DNA of 64,000 bases from Candidatus Allofournierella merdavium (GCA_019118765.1 DWYI01000035.1:1-64000), one strand, 5' to 3'. Shown: positions 15,014 through 24,733, counted from the first letter of the stretch. A program made the numbers and translations. Notes: generated from the letters alone by a model not told the origin.

Positions 15014-16261
15014 ATGAAGGTGATGTGGATCCTGGATTTTCTGCCCCCCGTCTTTGCCCGGCGGCTGGGCCTTTCGGCCCAGGCCAGCGGCAGCTGGGTG
15101 GGCAGCCTGCAGGCGGCGCTGCCCGCCGGGGCGCTGGAGCTGACGGTCTGTGCCTTTTCCCCCGCCCTGACCGCCCCCTGCCGGCAGGTCATGGACGGCG
15201 TGACCTATCTGGGCCTGCCCGCCGGCGACCGCCCGGCGCTGGAGCAGGCCCTGGCCGACGAGGCGCCCGACCTTGTCCAGCTGTTCGGCACCGAGAACGA
15301 CCACGCCTCCTGGGTGCTGGAACTGTTCGACCCGGAGCGGGTGCTGGTGTACATTCAGGGCCTGGCCGGGCCCTGCGGCGAGCACATGGCCGACGGCCTG
15401 CCGCCGCGGTTTCTGCGTCGCCAGCCCCTGAAGGAGGCGCTGGCAAGGCGCACCGGCGGGCTGACGGTGCGGGGGCACCGCCAGCGGTTTTTGGAGCGGG
15501 GCGAAAAGGAGCGCCGGGTGCTGGCGGCGGCGCGGCACATCCTGGGCCGCACCGACTGGGACAGGGCCTACTGCGCCCGCTTTGCCCCCAGGGCGGAGTA
15601 TCACCACCTGCCGGAGATCATGCGCCCGGTGTTCTACCAGGGCGGCTGGCGGCGGGAGAGCGCCCGGCCCCACCGGCTCTTTGTGAGCCAGGGCAACGTG
15701 CCCCTGAAGGGGCTGCACCGGGCCATCGAGGCGCTGCCGGAACTGGCGGCGCGCTGGCCGGACACCCAGCTGTTTGTGGCGGGCTGGCCCCCGCCGGACA
15801 AGGGGCCGCTGCTGCGGCCGCTGCTGCACTGGCTGGCGGAGTACACCGGCTATCTGGACAGCCTTGCCCGCCGGCTCAAGGTCAGCGACCGCATCCACTA
15901 CACCGGCGTTTTGAGCGCGGAGGAGATGCGGGAACAGTTTTTGCTGGCGGAGACCTATCTGCTCTGTTCCAGCATCGAGAACAGCCCCAACTCCCTGGGG
16001 GAGGCCATGCTCACTGGGGTGCCCTGCGCCGCCGCCGCGGTGGGGGGCGTGCCCAGCATGCTGCATCCGGGCGAGGGGGAGCTGTTCGACCCCGCCGCCC
16101 CCGGCGCGCTGGCGCGGGCGGTGGCCGCCCTCTGGGCCGACCCGGCCGCCGCGGACGGCATGGCCGCCGCGGCCCGCCGCCGGGCGCTGGCCGTCCACGA
16201 TCCCAAAGCCGTGGCCGACGCCCTGCTGGACCTCTACCGCCGCCTTTGCCCCGGCGGCTGA
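15014..16261 (+). CDS. GT4-family glycosyltransferase
   Basis: The 415-residue GT-B enzyme has an N-terminal acceptor domain (MKVMWILDFLPPV start) and a C-terminal nucleotide-sugar domain with FVSQGNVPLKGLHRAIEAL and the EX7E motif as SSIENSPNSLGEAM near residue 320. It transfers a sugar from a nucleotide donor to a lipid-linked or polysaccharide acceptor at the inner membrane face. The ATG at 15014 follows GGAGGCGAAACGGT. It is the first gene of the array and is followed 22 bp later by a GT2 gene. Confidence 0.88.
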   Translation: MKVMWILDFLPPVFARRLGLSAQASGSWVGSLQAALPAGALELTVCAFSPALTAPCRQVMDGVTYLGLPAGDRPALEQALADEAPDLVQLFGTENDHASWVLELFDPERVLVYIQGLAGPCGEHMADGLPPRFLRRQPLKEALARRTGGLTVRGHRQRFLERGEKERRVLAAARHILGRTDWDRAYCARFAPRAEYHHLPEIMRPVFYQGGWRRESARPHRLFVSQGNVPLKGLHRAIEALPELAARWPDTQLFVAGWPPPDKGPLLRPLLHWLAEYTGYLDSLARRLKVSDRIHYTGVLSAEEMREQFLLAETYLLCSSIENSPNSLGEAMLTGVPCAAAAVGGVPSMLHPGEGELFDPAAPGALARAVAALWADPAAADGMAAAARRRALAVHDPKAVADALLDLYRRLCPGG

Positions 16262-16283
16262 CACCGCAAAGGAAGTGAACCGC

Positions 16284-17243
16284 ATGCCCACCGCCCCGCT
16301 GGTGACGGTCGTCATCACCACCTACAACCAGGAGCGCTACATCCGCCAGGCCATCGACAGCGTGCTGGCCCAGAAGACGGATTTCGACTTTGAAGTTTAC
16401 ATCACCGAGGACTGCGGCACCGACGGCACCCGGGCCATCCTGCGGGAGTACGCCGCCCGGTTCCCCGAGCGCATCCGGCTGAACCTGCGGGATAAAAACG
16501 TGGGCATCAGCCGCAACTGGTACGAGGGTCTGTGCGCCGCCAGGGGCTCGTTCGTCTGCACCCTGGAGGGGGACGACTGGTGGCGGGACGACCGCAAACT
16601 GCAAAAACATGCGGATTTTCTGCGCGCCCACCCGGAATACCTGGCGGTGAGCCACACCCTGCTGCTCACCGACGACGCCGGCAACACCTACGGCACCCTG
16701 CCCGACGACGAGCGCATCCTGAACGCCGACGCCACCATGGCCCTCTTTCTGCGGGGGGTGACCTACTCCTGCACCGCCTGCATGGTGCGCAACATCTTCC
16801 AAACGCCCGACCCGGCGCGGGAGGCCTACGTCACCGCCAACCGCAGCATCGCGGATTTCGCCCTGTGCATGCTGTATCTGGACGGCGGGCGGGTGTTCGT
16901 GATGGACGATGCCATGAGCGCCTACCGGGTGTCCGGCGGGGACCCGGCCCACCAGAACTACAACACCCGGGCCAGCGCCGTGAAGAAGTACGCCGATTTC
17001 CTGGACGTGGTGCTGGCGAGCAAAGGCTACTTCGGCCGCCGCTACCCCTTCACCCGGTGCCTGTTGGCGGGCACCTTCTACCCCCTCATCGACCGGATCA
17101 AATACGGCGGCCTCGGGCCCTTCGCAAAAGAGATGGGCCGGCTGCCCGCCGCCGCCAAGCTGGCGCTGCCCTTTTATTTTGCCGGGCGGTGCTTACGGCT
17201 TGTGTGGGGCAAGTTCTTCGGCAAAAAGGAGGCCAAGGCATGA
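16284..17243 (+). CDS. GT2-family glycosyltransferase (array gene 1)
   Basis: The 319-residue GT-A enzyme begins VTVVITTYNQERYIRQAIDS. Its nucleotide-binding block is EDCGTDGT and its metal motif is LEGDDWW, both diverged from the ILVDDGS/DADD set of its neighbours. It therefore probably has a different donor and is not a recent duplicate. The ATG at 16284 has AGGAAGTGA five bases upstream; the in-frame GTG at 16275 lies inside that SD. It overlaps the next gene as ATGA. Confidence 0.88.
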   Translation: MPTAPLVTVVITTYNQERYIRQAIDSVLAQKTDFDFEVYITEDCGTDGTRAILREYAARFPERIRLNLRDKNVGISRNWYEGLCAARGSFVCTLEGDDWWRDDRKLQKHADFLRAHPEYLAVSHTLLLTDDAGNTYGTLPDDERILNADATMALFLRGVTYSCTACMVRNIFQTPDPAREAYVTANRSIADFALCMLYLDGGRVFVMDDAMSAYRVSGGDPAHQNYNTRASAVKKYADFLDVVLASKGYFGRRYPFTRCLLAGTFYPLIDRIKYGGLGPFAKEMGRLPAAAKLALPFYFAGRCLRLVWGKFFGKKEAKA

Positions 17244-18241
17244 GCGAGGTGCTGCTGAGCGTCATCGTGCCGGTGTACAACGCCGCCGCCACGCTGGAAA
17301 AATGCGCGGCCAGCGTGCTGGGCCAGGCCCCCGAAACCGCCGAGCTGATTTTAGTGGACGACGGCTCCGCCGACGCCTCCCCCGCCCTGTGCGACCGGCT
17401 GGCGGAAAGGGACGGCCGGGTGCGGGTGCTCCACCAGAAAAACGGCGGGGCGTCCGCCGCCCGCAACGCCGGCCTCGCCGCCGCAAGGGGGCGGTATCTG
17501 CAATTTGTGGACGCGGACGACTGGGTGAACCCCGGCCTCTACGCCGCGGCGCTGCCCGCTTTGGAAGCGGGGGCGGACGTCTGCTTTTTCGGGGTGGACA
17601 CCCTGTTGGGGGATGTGAAGGAGACCCTGCCCGCCGGGCGGATGGAGTCGCTTTCCGGCCTTGCCGGCAATTTCGCCTATTACCTGGTGGACACCGGCCT
17701 CTTTGCCGCCCTCTACAACAAAATTTTCCGCCGCTCCGCCCTCCGCGGCGTGCGCTTTGACGAGGCGCTCAAGGTCAACGAGGATCTGCTCTTCTGCCTT
17801 GCGGCGCTGAAGAACTGCGGCCCGGCGTACTTCATCCCCGCGGCCTATTACGTCTGCGACAACCGGGCGGAGGGCAGCCTCTCCCGCCGGCTGCGCACCG
17901 ACCTGCTGGACGCGGAGGAGTACACCCGCCCGGCGGTGGCGGATTTTCTGGCCCACTATGGGGCCTCGGAGGCCGAACAGCGGCAGGTGCTGCTGGCGCG
18001 CCAGGGGGGCGTTGCCGCCGCCCAGTGCGCCATGCTGCTGGGGCGCAGGGGGGCGCTGCCCTTCGGGGCGTGCCGCCGCCTGTTCGCCCGGCTGCTGGCC
18101 CCCGCCCACTGCCGCGCCGCGGTGGGGTCCTGGGTGCAACGCTGCTACACCGGCCCGGCCCGCCTTGTCTACGGGGCCTGCGTGCGCTTTCGTCTTGCCG
18201 GGGCGCTGGCCCTGCTGCGCTCTTTGCGCGCCGGCCGCTGA
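17240..18241 (+). CDS. GT2-family glycosyltransferase (array gene 2)
   Basis: The 333-residue enzyme has LSVIVPVYNAAATLEKCAAS at the start, ILVDDGSADAS, SAARNAGLAAARG and the metal motif VDADDW near residue 93. YNKIFRR near residue 165 and an ED pair in VNEDLLF follow, the acceptor-side pattern shared by most array members. The C-terminal 90 residues are Ala/Arg-rich and variable. The start overlaps the previous stop (ATGA). Confidence 0.9.
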   Translation: MSEVLLSVIVPVYNAAATLEKCAASVLGQAPETAELILVDDGSADASPALCDRLAERDGRVRVLHQKNGGASAARNAGLAAARGRYLQFVDADDWVNPGLYAAALPALEAGADVCFFGVDTLLGDVKETLPAGRMESLSGLAGNFAYYLVDTGLFAALYNKIFRRSALRGVRFDEALKVNEDLLFCLAALKNCGPAYFIPAAYYVCDNRAEGSLSRRLRTDLLDAEEYTRPAVADFLAHYGASEAEQRQVLLARQGGVAAAQCAMLLGRRGALPFGACRRLFARLLAPAHCRAAVGSWVQRCYTGPARLVYGACVRFRLAGALALLRSLRAGR

Positions 18242-18268
18242 AACCACCTTCAAGGAGGCTTTTTTGCC

Positions 18269-19264
18269 ATGCCCGCTGTCATCAGCTGTGTGATGCCCGT
18301 CCACAACGCCGAACAATACCTTGCGGCGGCGGTGGAGAGCGTCCTCGGCCAGAATTACCCCTATTTTGAACTGATTTTGGTGGACGACGGCTCCTCCGAC
18401 GGCTCCTCCGCCATCTGCGGCGAATTTTCCCGCAGGGACGACCGGGTAAAGCTGCTGAGCCAGCCCAACCGGGGGGCCGCCGCCGCCCGCAACGCCGGCC
18501 TTGCAGCCGCCTCCGGCCGCTATCTTGCCTTTGTGGACGCGGACGACATTTTGAAGCCCGGCGCCTTTGCCGCCGTGGCCCGGGCCGCCGCGTCCGACCC
18601 CGACCTTGTCAGCTACGGCTTCGAGTGGCGGGAGGGGAAAAAGAGCACCCCCGCCCTCTACCCCGCCTTCCAGTGCGATCTCGACGGCTTCTGGCCGCAC
18701 TTTGTGGGCTATTACCAGTCGAACCAGTTCTTTTCCCTGTGCAACAAGGCCTACAAGCTGGAGACGGTGCGGCGGGCGGGCCTTGCCTTCGACGAGGGCC
18801 TGCGCACCGGGGAGGACATCGCCTTCAACTTCGCCTTCTGGCCTCACATCGGCCGGATGGCCCATCTGGGGGAAAGCTTTTACGAATACTGGGTGCATCC
18901 TTCCACCCTGACCCACGCCGCCACGCTGGACAACCTCATCACCAGCCAGCGGGTGCTGGACCAGATGGAGGCCTTCGTCACCGCCGCCGGCCGCCCGGAA
19001 CTGGCCGCTCCCCTCATCGACAGCCAGCGCCCCCACGACGCGCTGAGTTTTTACACCCTGCTCTTGGATCGCACCAAGCCTTACCCCCTGGCCAAGCGGC
19101 AGGCGGCGCTGGCGGCGCTTTTTTCCAGCGAAGTCTGGTACCCCGCCCTGCTCAAAGGCCTCGCGGGGGTGCCCGGCCTGTACGGCAAGTATCTCCGGCT
19201 GGCCGCCCGGGCCAAAAGCCCCGCCCTGGCCTGCCTGCCCCTGCGGCTGCGGGGCGCGAAATAA
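18269..19264 (+). CDS. GT2-family glycosyltransferase (array gene 3)
   Basis: The 331-residue enzyme has VISCVMPVHNAEQYLAAAV, ILVDDGSSDGS, AAARNAGLAAASG and VDADDIL. CNKAYKLETV and the GEDIAFNFAF block follow. The SD AAGGAGG lies seven bases upstream. It is closely related in sequence to genes 2, 5 and 6 of the array, which supports local duplication. Confidence 0.9.
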   Translation: MPAVISCVMPVHNAEQYLAAAVESVLGQNYPYFELILVDDGSSDGSSAICGEFSRRDDRVKLLSQPNRGAAAARNAGLAAASGRYLAFVDADDILKPGAFAAVARAAASDPDLVSYGFEWREGKKSTPALYPAFQCDLDGFWPHFVGYYQSNQFFSLCNKAYKLETVRRAGLAFDEGLRTGEDIAFNFAFWPHIGRMAHLGESFYEYWVHPSTLTHAATLDNLITSQRVLDQMEAFVTAAGRPELAAPLIDSQRPHDALSFYTLLLDRTKPYPLAKRQAALAALFSSEVWYPALLKGLAGVPGLYGKYLRLAARAKSPALACLPLRLRGAK

Positions 19265-19285
19265 CCCTGTTCAGGAGGCGCATTT

Positions 19286-20299
19286 ATGCCCACCATCAGC
19301 ATCATCACCACCGTCTACGACGCGAAGGACTATCTGCCCCTCACGGTGAACAGCATCCTGGCCCAGACCTTCACCGACTTTGAACTCATCCTGGTGGAGG
19401 ACGGCAGCCCCAACGGCTGCGGCGAGGTGTGCGACGAGCTGGCCAGGGCCGACGGGCGCATCCGGGTGGTGCACAAGCCCAACGGCGGCCCCGCAAGCGC
19501 CGCCAACGCGGGTCTTGACGCGGCGACGGGGCGGTACATCAGCTATGTGGACTCGGACGATCTGCTGGAGCCGAATTTCCTGGAAACGCTCTACAAGATG
19601 GTGACCGAAAGCGGCTGCCCGCTGGCGGCCTGCGGCGCCGAGTGCATCGACGAGGAGGGCCGCCGCCTGGGCCGGGGGGTGACCGTCGCCGACGACCTTG
19701 TGGGCGAGGGGGACGCCTTAAACCAGTTCTACGACGTGCTGCGGGACGGCGGCATGTACTGCATGGTCACCTGGAACAAGCTGTACGACGCGCGCCTTTT
19801 TGAGGGCGTGCGCCACGACGAGACCATGTTCTTCGGCGACGACGCCAACATCATGGACAAAATTTACGACGGGCGGCGCATCGTGGCCACCAACAAGCCC
19901 CTCTATCTCTACCGGGTGCGCACCGGCAACATGACCAGCGCCGCCTTCTCGGTGAAAAAGCTGGACGACCTGCGGCTGTACGGCGGCTGGGTGGACTTTT
20001 TCGCAAAGAAGCCAGACCGCGCCGACCTTTATCGCCGGGCGGTGGCCCGCTACTGGCAGGTGTTCTATCTCTTTTACGTCCACGCCCGCGAGGCCGGGCC
20101 CCTCTCGCCGGAACTCAAGGCGGGCTTTGCGCGGCACAAGAAAAAGCTGAACAGCCTTGTGCCCGCCATTCTAAAGTGCCCCTATGTGCCCGCCGGCGAG
20201 AAGCTGCGGGCGGTGCTGTTCGCGCTGAGCCCGGAAGGCTGCTACCGGCTGGCGGCGGCCCGGGGCGCGCTGCACAAAGAGAAGGAGGCGGACGCATGA
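19286..20299 (+). CDS. GT2-family glycosyltransferase (array gene 4)
   Basis: The 337-residue enzyme has ISIITTVYDAKDYLPLTVNS, ILVEDGSPNG (Glu in place of the first Asp), SAANAGLDAATG and VDSDDLL, then WNKLYDA and GDDANIMDKI. The Glu and Ser substitutions set it apart from its neighbours. SD CAGGAGG; its stop overlaps the next start as ATGA. Confidence 0.9.
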   Translation: MPTISIITTVYDAKDYLPLTVNSILAQTFTDFELILVEDGSPNGCGEVCDELARADGRIRVVHKPNGGPASAANAGLDAATGRYISYVDSDDLLEPNFLETLYKMVTESGCPLAACGAECIDEEGRRLGRGVTVADDLVGEGDALNQFYDVLRDGGMYCMVTWNKLYDARLFEGVRHDETMFFGDDANIMDKIYDGRRIVATNKPLYLYRVRTGNMTSAAFSVKKLDDLRLYGGWVDFFAKKPDRADLYRRAVARYWQVFYLFYVHAREAGPLSPELKAGFARHKKKLNSLVPAILKCPYVPAGEKLRAVLFALSPEGCYRLAAARGALHKEKEADA

Positions 20300-22533
20300 G
20301 CGAAGAAAAACGCCCGGCCGTCAGCGTCATCGTGCCGGTGTACAAGGTGGAGGACTGCCTGCCCGCCTGCGCGGAAAGCCTGCTGGGCCAGACCTTCACC
20401 GATTTTGAGCTGATCCTGGTGGACGACGGCAGCCCCGACGGCTGCGGGGCCCTGTGCGACGGCTATGCCGCCCGGGACAGCCGGGTGAAGGTCATCCACC
20501 GGCAGAACGGCGGCCTTTCCGCCGCACGCAATTCCGGGCTGGACGCGGCCCGGGGCGAGGCCATCGCCTTTGTGGACGCGGACGACGCGGTGGCGCCGGA
20601 CTATCTGGAAAAGTTGCGTGCCGCCCTGGAAAAGGCGGGGGCGGACATGGCCGTGTGCGCCGTGGAGGATGTGGACGAGGCGGGCGCGCCGCTCTCGCCG
20701 CCGGTGCTCACCGTGCCCGAAGAGGCGGGGGTGTTTGAGGGCAAAGAACTGCTGGCCAGATTCTTCGGCCCCGCCTCCACCTGCTACACCGTGGCCTGGA
20801 ACAAGCTCTACCGCCGGAAATTGTGGGAAAATTTGCGCTACCCCGCCGGGCGCATCCACGAGGACGACGCGGTGGCCCACCTGCTCTACTGGCAGGCGGA
20901 AAAAGTGGTGTGCATCCCCGACGTGCTCTATTTCTACCGGCTGCGCCAGGGCAGCATCTGCCGCACCGAACTGCGCCCCTCCGCCTTCGACGGGGTGGAC
21001 GCGGCGGCGGCCCGCTGCCGCTTTTTCGCCGCCCACGGCCGCCCCGACCTGGCGGCGCTGGCCCTGCCGGGGGCCTGGCGGCGGTATCTCTCCCTCTGCG
21101 CCCGGTGCGAGGCCGCGCCCCTCACCTGGGCGCTGGCCGCCCGCTGGCAGGAGGCCCAGGCCCAAATGGCCGGCCTGCTGCCCCTCTTGAAGGGCTGCCC
21201 GGGCCTCTCGCCCCGGGAAAAGCTGGGCTGCCGCCGGTGGGCGAAGCGGGCGCTGCCCCTGCCCCCCAAAACGGACAAACTCCGGGTGGCGCTGCTGCTG
21301 CCCCCCGGCCTGCCGGTGCCCGCCGTGAAGGGCGGCGCGGTGGAGACGCTGGCGGAGCATCTGGCCCGCCAGAACGGCCGGTTCAAGGAGATGGAACTGG
21401 CGGTGCTCTGCCAGTGGGACGAGGAGGCCGCCGGCGAGTCCGCCCGCTTTGCGGACACGCTGTTTTACTATCAAACGCCCCCGGCTCAGGACCTCGCTCA
21501 CCGGCTGGCGGTGCGCCTTTCGGCCCTTATGGGCCGGCCTGTCCACTGGAACCGGTGGTACGCAAAGCCCCTCCCCTTTTTGAAGCGGCTGGACGCCGAC
21601 TGGTACCTGGGTGAAGGGGGCGACCTCTCCGGCTGGCGGCAGGCCAGCCGGGCGCTGGGCCGCGGCCGCTTTGCCGCCCACCTCCACGGCGAAACGGCGG
21701 GCAGCGCCGCCCTGGATGAAATTTACGGCCGCGCTCTCTGCATCAGCGAGTTCGTGCGCCGGGCCTGGCTTTCGGGCAGCGGCGAAGGGCCGGAAAGCGC
21801 CGCCCTTTTGCCCAACTGCGCGGACATCGACCTGTTCCATCCCGCCGAAAGCGAAGCGGACGCCGCCGAGGCGGCGGACCTGCGGGCGAAGCTGGGCTTT
21901 GACAAAGAGGACTTTGTGGTGCTGTTCTGCGGGCGCACCAGCCCGGAAAAGGGGGTGCATCAGCTGCTGGCGGCGCTGGGGAACATCCCCGACGAGTGGG
22001 TCAAACTGCTGGTGGCGGGCAGCCCCTTCTTCGGTGCGAAAGACCGTTCCGACTACGCCGACGGGCTGCAAAAACAGGCCGCCGCCCTGGGCGAGCGGGT
22101 GAAGTTCGCCGGCTTTGTGCCCAACCCCCGTCTGCCCGGCTATTACCGCATGGCAAACGCCGCCTGCTTCCCCGCCCTGTGGCAGGAGCCGGCGGGCATC
22201 ACCGCCATCGAGGCCATGGCCTGCGGCTGCCCGGTCATCGCCACCGAATCCGGCGGCCTGCCGGAGTATCTGGCGGGCAGCGGGGCCATCCTCCTGCCCC
22301 GCAGCGAAGTGTGGGAGGACGGCCAGCTGCGCGGCGTGCCGGGCGTGCCGCCGCTGGCAGACACCATCGCCCGGGCCATCCTGGCCCTGAAGGCCGACCC
22401 CGCCCGGGCCGCCGCCATGGCCAAAGCCGGCCGGGAGGCCGCCGGGCGGTACGCGCCCGAAACCTACTACCGCACCCTGCTGGCAGCGCTGGAAGGGTGG
22501 CGGACCGAACGTGAAATTCCCGGAGGAGCGTGA
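20296..22533 (+). CDS. Bifunctional GT2-GT4 glycosyltransferase fusion (array gene 5)
   Basis: The 745-residue protein joins two whole enzymes. Residues 1-about 325 are a GT2 domain (VSVIVPVYKVEDCLPACAES, ILVDDGSPDG, VDADDAV, WNKLYRR, HEDDAV). Residues about 335-735 are a GT4 domain with a GGAVETLAEHLA start, VVLFCGRTSPEKGVHQLLAA and the EX7E motif as QEPAGITAIEAMACG. No frameshift or internal stop separates them; the junction is a basic linker near KTDKLRVALLL. Such a fusion probably adds two successive sugars to one acceptor. The start overlaps the previous stop (ATGA). Confidence 0.9.
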   Translation: MSEEKRPAVSVIVPVYKVEDCLPACAESLLGQTFTDFELILVDDGSPDGCGALCDGYAARDSRVKVIHRQNGGLSAARNSGLDAARGEAIAFVDADDAVAPDYLEKLRAALEKAGADMAVCAVEDVDEAGAPLSPPVLTVPEEAGVFEGKELLARFFGPASTCYTVAWNKLYRRKLWENLRYPAGRIHEDDAVAHLLYWQAEKVVCIPDVLYFYRLRQGSICRTELRPSAFDGVDAAAARCRFFAAHGRPDLAALALPGAWRRYLSLCARCEAAPLTWALAARWQEAQAQMAGLLPLLKGCPGLSPREKLGCRRWAKRALPLPPKTDKLRVALLLPPGLPVPAVKGGAVETLAEHLARQNGRFKEMELAVLCQWDEEAAGESARFADTLFYYQTPPAQDLAHRLAVRLSALMGRPVHWNRWYAKPLPFLKRLDADWYLGEGGDLSGWRQASRALGRGRFAAHLHGETAGSAALDEIYGRALCISEFVRRAWLSGSGEGPESAALLPNCADIDLFHPAESEADAAEAADLRAKLGFDKEDFVVLFCGRTSPEKGVHQLLAALGNIPDEWVKLLVAGSPFFGAKDRSDYADGLQKQAAALGERVKFAGFVPNPRLPGYYRMANAACFPALWQEPAGITAIEAMACGCPVIATESGGLPEYLAGSGAILLPRSEVWEDGQLRGVPGVPPLADTIARAILALKADPARAAAMAKAGREAAGRYAPETYYRTLLAALEGWRTEREIPGGA

Positions 22534-22537
22534 TGTT

Positions 22538-23599
22538 ATGGCCCCCACCGTGAGCATTGTTGTTCCCGTGTACAAGGCGGAGGCATATCTGCCCGCCTGC
22601 CTTGAGAGCATCCTGGCCCAGACCGTTTCCGACTGGGAGTGCATCCTGGTGGACGACGGCAGCCCCGACGGCTGCGGCGCCATCTGCGACGAGGCCGCGC
22701 GGCGGGACGGGCGCTTTCGGGTGGTCCATCTGCAAAACGGCGGCGTGAGCCGGGCGCGGAACACCGGCATGGAGGCGGCACGGGGTGAATACTGCGTTTT
22801 CGCCGACGCGGACGACTGCATCCATCCCCGGCTGCTGGAACTGGCGCTGGCGGAACAGAGGCGGCATCCCCGGTCGCTGATCGGCTGGAGTTTCACCAGC
22901 GATCCTGCCGCCTGGGAGGGGCTGGAACTCCCCGCCGACCCGCCCGTGACGCGCTACGGCCGCTGGGAACTCCTTGGCTTTTTTGCGGATCGCGTGCTTT
23001 TCAATTCAGTCTCGAACAAACTCTTCCGGCTGGACGTCATCCGCGAAAAAGGGCTTTGTTTTGACGTCTCCATGCGCTCCAGCGAGGATTACGACTTTTT
23101 CAACCAGGTCTGGAAAGCGTATTTTTCCGCCTGCCCCGACGGGGAGATCCGCCTGCTGGATCTGCCGCTGTACTATTACAACCAGGCCAACGCCGACAGC
23201 ATCACCCACACCACCGGCGCTGCCCACAGCCGGGATTTCTCCGCCTATTGCCGCGAGCAGCTGGAGCTTTACGCCCAGACACAGGCCGTCTTCGGCCCCT
23301 TTGAGCAGTACCCGGCGCGGGATGTGCTGTCGGTGACCAACGCCACACTGAACAGCATCGCCTTCGGGCTGTGCAACATTCCCCACCCTCACCGGGAGAT
23401 ACGGCGGCTGTGGCAGCTGCCCGAGATGAGGGAGATCTCCCGCTGGCACCGCCGCCACAGGGCACACAACACCTACCTCTTTTTCCTGCGGCTGCGCTGG
23501 GCGGGCGGGGTCCGGTGGTGGTTCCGGGTGCGGGAGACCCGCCCGGCCCTCTTCGCCACCGTCTATCATCTGGGCTATCGGAACATCCTCAAGCCGTGA
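22538..23599 (+). CDS. GT2-family glycosyltransferase (array gene 6)
   Basis: The 353-residue enzyme has VSIVVPVYKAEAYLPACLES, ILVDDGSPDG, SRARNTGMEAARG and ADADDCI, then SNKLFRLDVI and SSEDYDFF. The ATG at 22538 is nine bases after GGAGGAG; an in-frame GTG at 22511 lies inside the preceding gene without an SD. Compared with its neighbours the C-terminus is rich in aromatic and basic residues (LRWAGGVRWWFRV), which may bind the membrane. Confidence 0.88.
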   Translation: MAPTVSIVVPVYKAEAYLPACLESILAQTVSDWECILVDDGSPDGCGAICDEAARRDGRFRVVHLQNGGVSRARNTGMEAARGEYCVFADADDCIHPRLLELALAEQRRHPRSLIGWSFTSDPAAWEGLELPADPPVTRYGRWELLGFFADRVLFNSVSNKLFRLDVIREKGLCFDVSMRSSEDYDFFNQVWKAYFSACPDGEIRLLDLPLYYYNQANADSITHTTGAAHSRDFSAYCREQLELYAQTQAVFGPFEQYPARDVLSVTNATLNSIAFGLCNIPHPHREIRRLWQLPEMREISRWHRRHRAHNTYLFFLRLRWAGGVRWWFRVRETRPALFATVYHLGYRNILKP

Positions 23600-23628
23600 G
23601 CGAAACGTCTTTCAAAGGAGGCACCGCC

Positions 23629-24693
23629 TTGGAACCGCAGCTTTCCATCATCGTGCCGGTGTACGATCCCGGCGAATACCTGCCCCGGGCGCTGGACCGC
23701 ATCGCCGGCCAGACCCGGGGGGATTTCGAGTGCATCCTGGTGGACGACGGCTCCACCGACGGCAGCGCAGCGGTGTGCGACGAATACGCCGCCAAAGACG
23801 GGCGTTTCCGGGTCATCCACCAGAAGAACGCCGGGGCCTCCGCCGCCCGCAACGCGGGGATCGGGGCCGCCCGCGCCCCCTGGCTGCTCTTTGCCGACGC
23901 GGACGACGTCCTGGCCGACGACGCGGTGGAGACACTGCTGGCCCGCCAGCTGGCCGAGCCGGAGGTCTTTGTGGTGTTCGCCTTTACCGAGGGTCTGGAT
24001 CTGTTGGGCGTTGAACGGCGCCAGCCCCCCGAAAAGCGCTACCGCGCCCGGGATCTGGGGCGGATGTACGCCGAGACCCCCCTGGCCGCCCCCTGGGGGA
24101 AGCTGTTCGATGCGGCGCTGGTGAGGGCGGCGGGCCTGCGCTTTGACACAGCCATGCGCTGCTACGAGGACCGGCCCTTTGTGACCGACTATCTGCGGGC
24201 TTTTTTTGCCCGCGACCCGGGCGCCGGGTGCCTTTTTTTGAACCGGCCCCTTTACTATTATGAAAACGGCAACGCCGCCAGCCTGAGCAAGAGCGACCGC
24301 AGCCGCCTTGCGCCCAGCCACTACGAGGCCTTCGACCGCCTGCTCACCGACTGTCTGGAGCGGTACCGCACACCGCCCGCGGAACTTTTCAAGATCGTGC
24401 TGGAATACATGAACACCCTGCTCTACGGGGCCTGGTGCACCCCGCCCGGCGAGCGCCGCCGGGCCATGGCCCGCTTTTACAAAAGCGACGAGTACCGCCG
24501 CCTGATGGCCTATTTTGCCGACAACCGCCTGTACGAGGCGCGGTATCTGCCCCTGCGCTTTCACGCCACGGCCCTGGCGGTGGCGCTGGACCAGAGTCGG
24601 CTTGTACCGCCCATGTCCCTCTACTGGAAATTTCACTGGCTGGGGCTGCGCACCCTGTGCCGGGGCTGGACGCCCCTGATCCCCACCGCATGA
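23629..24693 (+). CDS. GT2-family glycosyltransferase (array gene 7), TTG start
   Basis: The 354-residue enzyme has LSIIVPVYDPGEYLPRALDR, ILVDDGSTDGS, SAARNAGIGAARA and ADADDVL, then the WGKLFDA and CYEDRPF blocks. No ATG is near the start. The TTG at 23629 has AAAGGAGG at the right distance and yields the same N-terminal length as its paralogues. A GTG at 23596 overlaps the previous stop but has no SD. It is followed by an intrinsic terminator. Confidence 0.86.
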   Translation: MEPQLSIIVPVYDPGEYLPRALDRIAGQTRGDFECILVDDGSTDGSAAVCDEYAAKDGRFRVIHQKNAGASAARNAGIGAARAPWLLFADADDVLADDAVETLLARQLAEPEVFVVFAFTEGLDLLGVERRQPPEKRYRARDLGRMYAETPLAAPWGKLFDAALVRAAGLRFDTAMRCYEDRPFVTDYLRAFFARDPGAGCLFLNRPLYYYENGNAASLSKSDRSRLAPSHYEAFDRLLTDCLERYRTPPAELFKIVLEYMNTLLYGAWCTPPGERRRAMARFYKSDEYRRLMAYFADNRLYEARYLPLRFHATALAVALDQSRLVPPMSLYWKFHWLGLRTLCRGWTPLIPTA

Positions 24694-24694
24694 T

Positions 24695-24723
24695 CCGCGG
24701 CGGCTTTCGCCGCCCGCGGTTTT
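24695..24723 (+). terminator. Terminator inside the glycosyltransferase array
   Basis: CCGCGGCGGC (24695-24704) folds onto GCCGCCCGCGG (24709-24719) over a TTTC loop with one bulge, followed by TTTT. It separates array gene 7 from gene 8. Confidence 0.75.
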
Positions 24724-24727
24724 GTGC

Positions 24728-24733
24728 TATAAT
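24728..24733 (+). promoter_or_regulatory. -10 element for array genes 8 and 9
   Basis: A perfect TATAAT with an upstream TG (TGCTATAAT, extended -10) lies just after the terminator. The -35 is poor (TTTCGC at 17 bp). It would give the last two GT2 genes their own transcript. Confidence 0.6.
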
